In this document: piece after piece, positions 6,264 through 7,181 of the stretch
Layout: each line of letters begins with the position of its first letter
Position numbering within the stretch: the stretch's first letter is position 1
From: an uncultured Clostridia bacterium
GTDB taxonomy: Bacteria; Bacillota; Clostridia; Lachnospirales; Lachnospiraceae
DNA length: 7,181 bases
Reading direction: 5' to 3'
NCBI GenBank assembly: GCA_947088195.1
Contig: CAMUFS010000159.1
Location: 1-7,181 of the forward strand
The notes under the pieces: generated by a model
The model's database searches: none
Seen by the model: only the letters and a program-made list of their open reading frames with translations
What the model was told of the DNA's origin: nothing
Translations under genes and position numbers: made by a program

Positions 6264-6303
6264 CGAAAACTACATTTCTATTTTCGACAGTTTTCGTTAT
6301 ACT
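6264..6303 (+). promoter_or_regulatory. Candidate regulated promoter and binding sites of the ABC exporter
   Basis: A -10-like TATACT (6298-6303) has only a weak -35 match 17 bp upstream (TTTCTA, 6275-6280), as expected for an activator-dependent promoter. CGAAAAC (6264-6270) and GTTTTCG (6290-6296) form a perfect 7-bp inverted repeat, and TTTTCG also occurs as a direct repeat at 6281-6286 and 6291-6296, one helical turn apart. AraC proteins usually bind direct repeats, so this is a candidate site for the divergent AraC protein. Position close to the -10 could equally mean repression. Confidence 0.4.
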
Positions 6304-6369
6304 GCCTTGTAGGTACATAATGGAGATGTTCCTGAATGGATATGCGTGATCGCATGGAAAGGAGTTCAT

Positions 6370-7181
6370 ATGGAGGCCTTTAAATGGTTTTATCCTTTTA
6401 TGAAAAGGTACAGGAAATATCTGCTGACCGGTTTTCTGATTATTCCGGTGGCGTCTGCGCTGGCTGTGATTAAACCGCAGATTTCGGGAAGAATTATTGA
6501 GGAAGTTGTGGAAGGAGGAAACAGGGCGATTCTGCCGCAGTTAATTCTTTTTTTGCTGGCATCTACCGTGCTTCGAAGTGCACTTCGCTTGGTTATGCTG
6601 TTTTGTATGGAGACAGCATCTCAGGGGACGTTGTACTCGCTGCGAGATGAGGTATACAAAAGGCTGTTGCTGCAGGATTTTAATTTTTATAACAAAAACC
6701 GCACCGGTGATTTAATGTCTAGACAGACCGGTGATATGGATGCGGTGCGCCATTTTGTATCACATGTAATGTATTCTTGTCTGGAAGCATTTTTAATTTT
6801 CTTCTTTGCGCTGGTTATGATGTTTACGGTAAATGTGAGGATGGCGTGCATTATGATACTGGTTTTGCCATTTACGGCTGCCACGACGTATTTTCAGATT
6901 AAGAATCTGCGCCCAGCATTTTGGAAGAATCGGCAGATGTTTTCCAGCCTCAATGCATTTGCGCAGGAAAATATCAGTGGCAATCGAGTGGTCAAGGCAT
7001 TTGCCAAGGAAGATTTTGAGATAAAAAAGTTTGATGTGGAAAATGACAATTTTCGCGATGCGCAGCTAGAGACAACAGCGGTTTTCTCTAAGTACATACC
7101 AATATTTGAATTTTTGTCAAATTTTTTAATGTTTGTGCTGATGCTTGGCGGAGGTGTTATGGTAGTGCGAGGCGAGATGTC
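6370..7181 (+). CDS. ABC exporter half-transporter (MsbA/ABCB-type), partial at right edge
   Basis: The frame opens at ATG 6370 (AAAGGAG five bases upstream) and stays open to the window end, giving 270 residues and no stop. The visible part is the N-terminal type 1 exporter membrane domain: membrane segments near residues 17-37, 53-75, 135-152, 158-175 and 243-265, the conserved cytoplasmic motif TGDLMSRQTGDMDAVRHF (112-129), and ENISGNRVVKAFAKE (200-214), which marks the coupling region of this family. The nucleotide-binding domain should follow beyond the window; full proteins are usually near 580-600 residues. Such genes are often paired with a second half-transporter downstream, which cannot be seen. 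Divergent from the AraC regulator. Exported substrate unknown: drug, peptide or lipid are all possible. Confidence 0.9.
   Translation, partial: MEAFKWFYPFMKRYRKYLLTGFLIIPVASALAVIKPQISGRIIEEVVEGGNRAILPQLILFLLASTVLRSALRLVMLFCMETASQGTLYSLRDEVYKRLLLQDFNFYNKNRTGDLMSRQTGDMDAVRHFVSHVMYSCLEAFLIFFFALVMMFTVNVRMACIMILVLPFTAATTYFQIKNLRPAFWKNRQMFSSLNAFAQENISGNRVVKAFAKEDFEIKKFDVENDNFRDAQLETTAVFSKYIPIFEFLSNFLMFVLMLGGGVMVVRGEM

Larger units (their letters stand above)
6044..6369. other. Divergent intergenic region between AraC gene and ABC exporter
   Basis: This 326-bp stretch is very AT-rich and has no supported gene. It holds the AraC promoter near 6096-6124, a candidate exporter promoter with TATACT at 6298-6303, and repeated TTTTCG/CGAAAA elements at 6264-6296. 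ATGCG-TGAT-CGCAT (6342-6355) forms a small hairpin just before the exporter ribosome binding site AAAGGAG (6358-6364). The middle part, about 6125-6260, shows only A/T-rich sequence with no clear structure. Confidence 0.6.

Overview
The window reads as chromosomal DNA of a low-GC Gram-positive anaerobe, most likely a Clostridia/Lachnospiraceae-type gut bacterium. This is inferred from AT-rich coding, strong AGGAGG-type ribosome binding sites, a YtrA-type GntR regulator driving a YtrB-like ABC ATPase with a large permease, and a divergent AraC regulator/ABC exporter pair. No rRNA, tRNA, CRISPR array, insertion sequence or recombinase is visible.

Layout. (1) Positions 1-302 hold no long gene. 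They contain a diverged copy of an intergenic repeat (about 11-92), which recurs at 5080-5159, and then an AT-rich leader that may carry a short regulatory ORF (151-246, 31 codons with a Pro-Pro pair). (2) 303-1577 is a strikingly AT-rich two-gene unit: a small P-loop kinase-like protein and an AviRa-type 23S rRNA methyltransferase, the family that gives resistance to orthosomycins (avilamycin, evernimicin). A hairpin with a UUCG loop follows. (3) 1689-5079 is a self-contained operon. A consensus promoter overlaps a perfect 9-bp inverted repeat, followed by a YtrA-type repressor, an ABC ATPase (ATGA overlap) and a polytopic permease with a large C-terminal soluble domain (26-bp overlap). (4) A long hairpin at 5138-5190 separates this operon from the convergent AraC gene (6043-5195, minus strand). 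(5) A 326-bp AT-rich divergent intergenic region with promoters for both sides leads to an ABC exporter half-transporter that runs off the right edge.

Working together. The kinase/methyltransferase pair looks like an accessory antibiotic-resistance cassette, possibly induced through its leader. The YtrA operon looks like a classic auto-repressed, envelope-stress or peptide-antibiotic responsive ABC system. The AraC protein probably controls the divergent exporter. The common theme of drug or envelope-stress response is an inference from families; no substrate can be read from the sequence. The most interesting part is the leader plus kinase/AviRa-like module.
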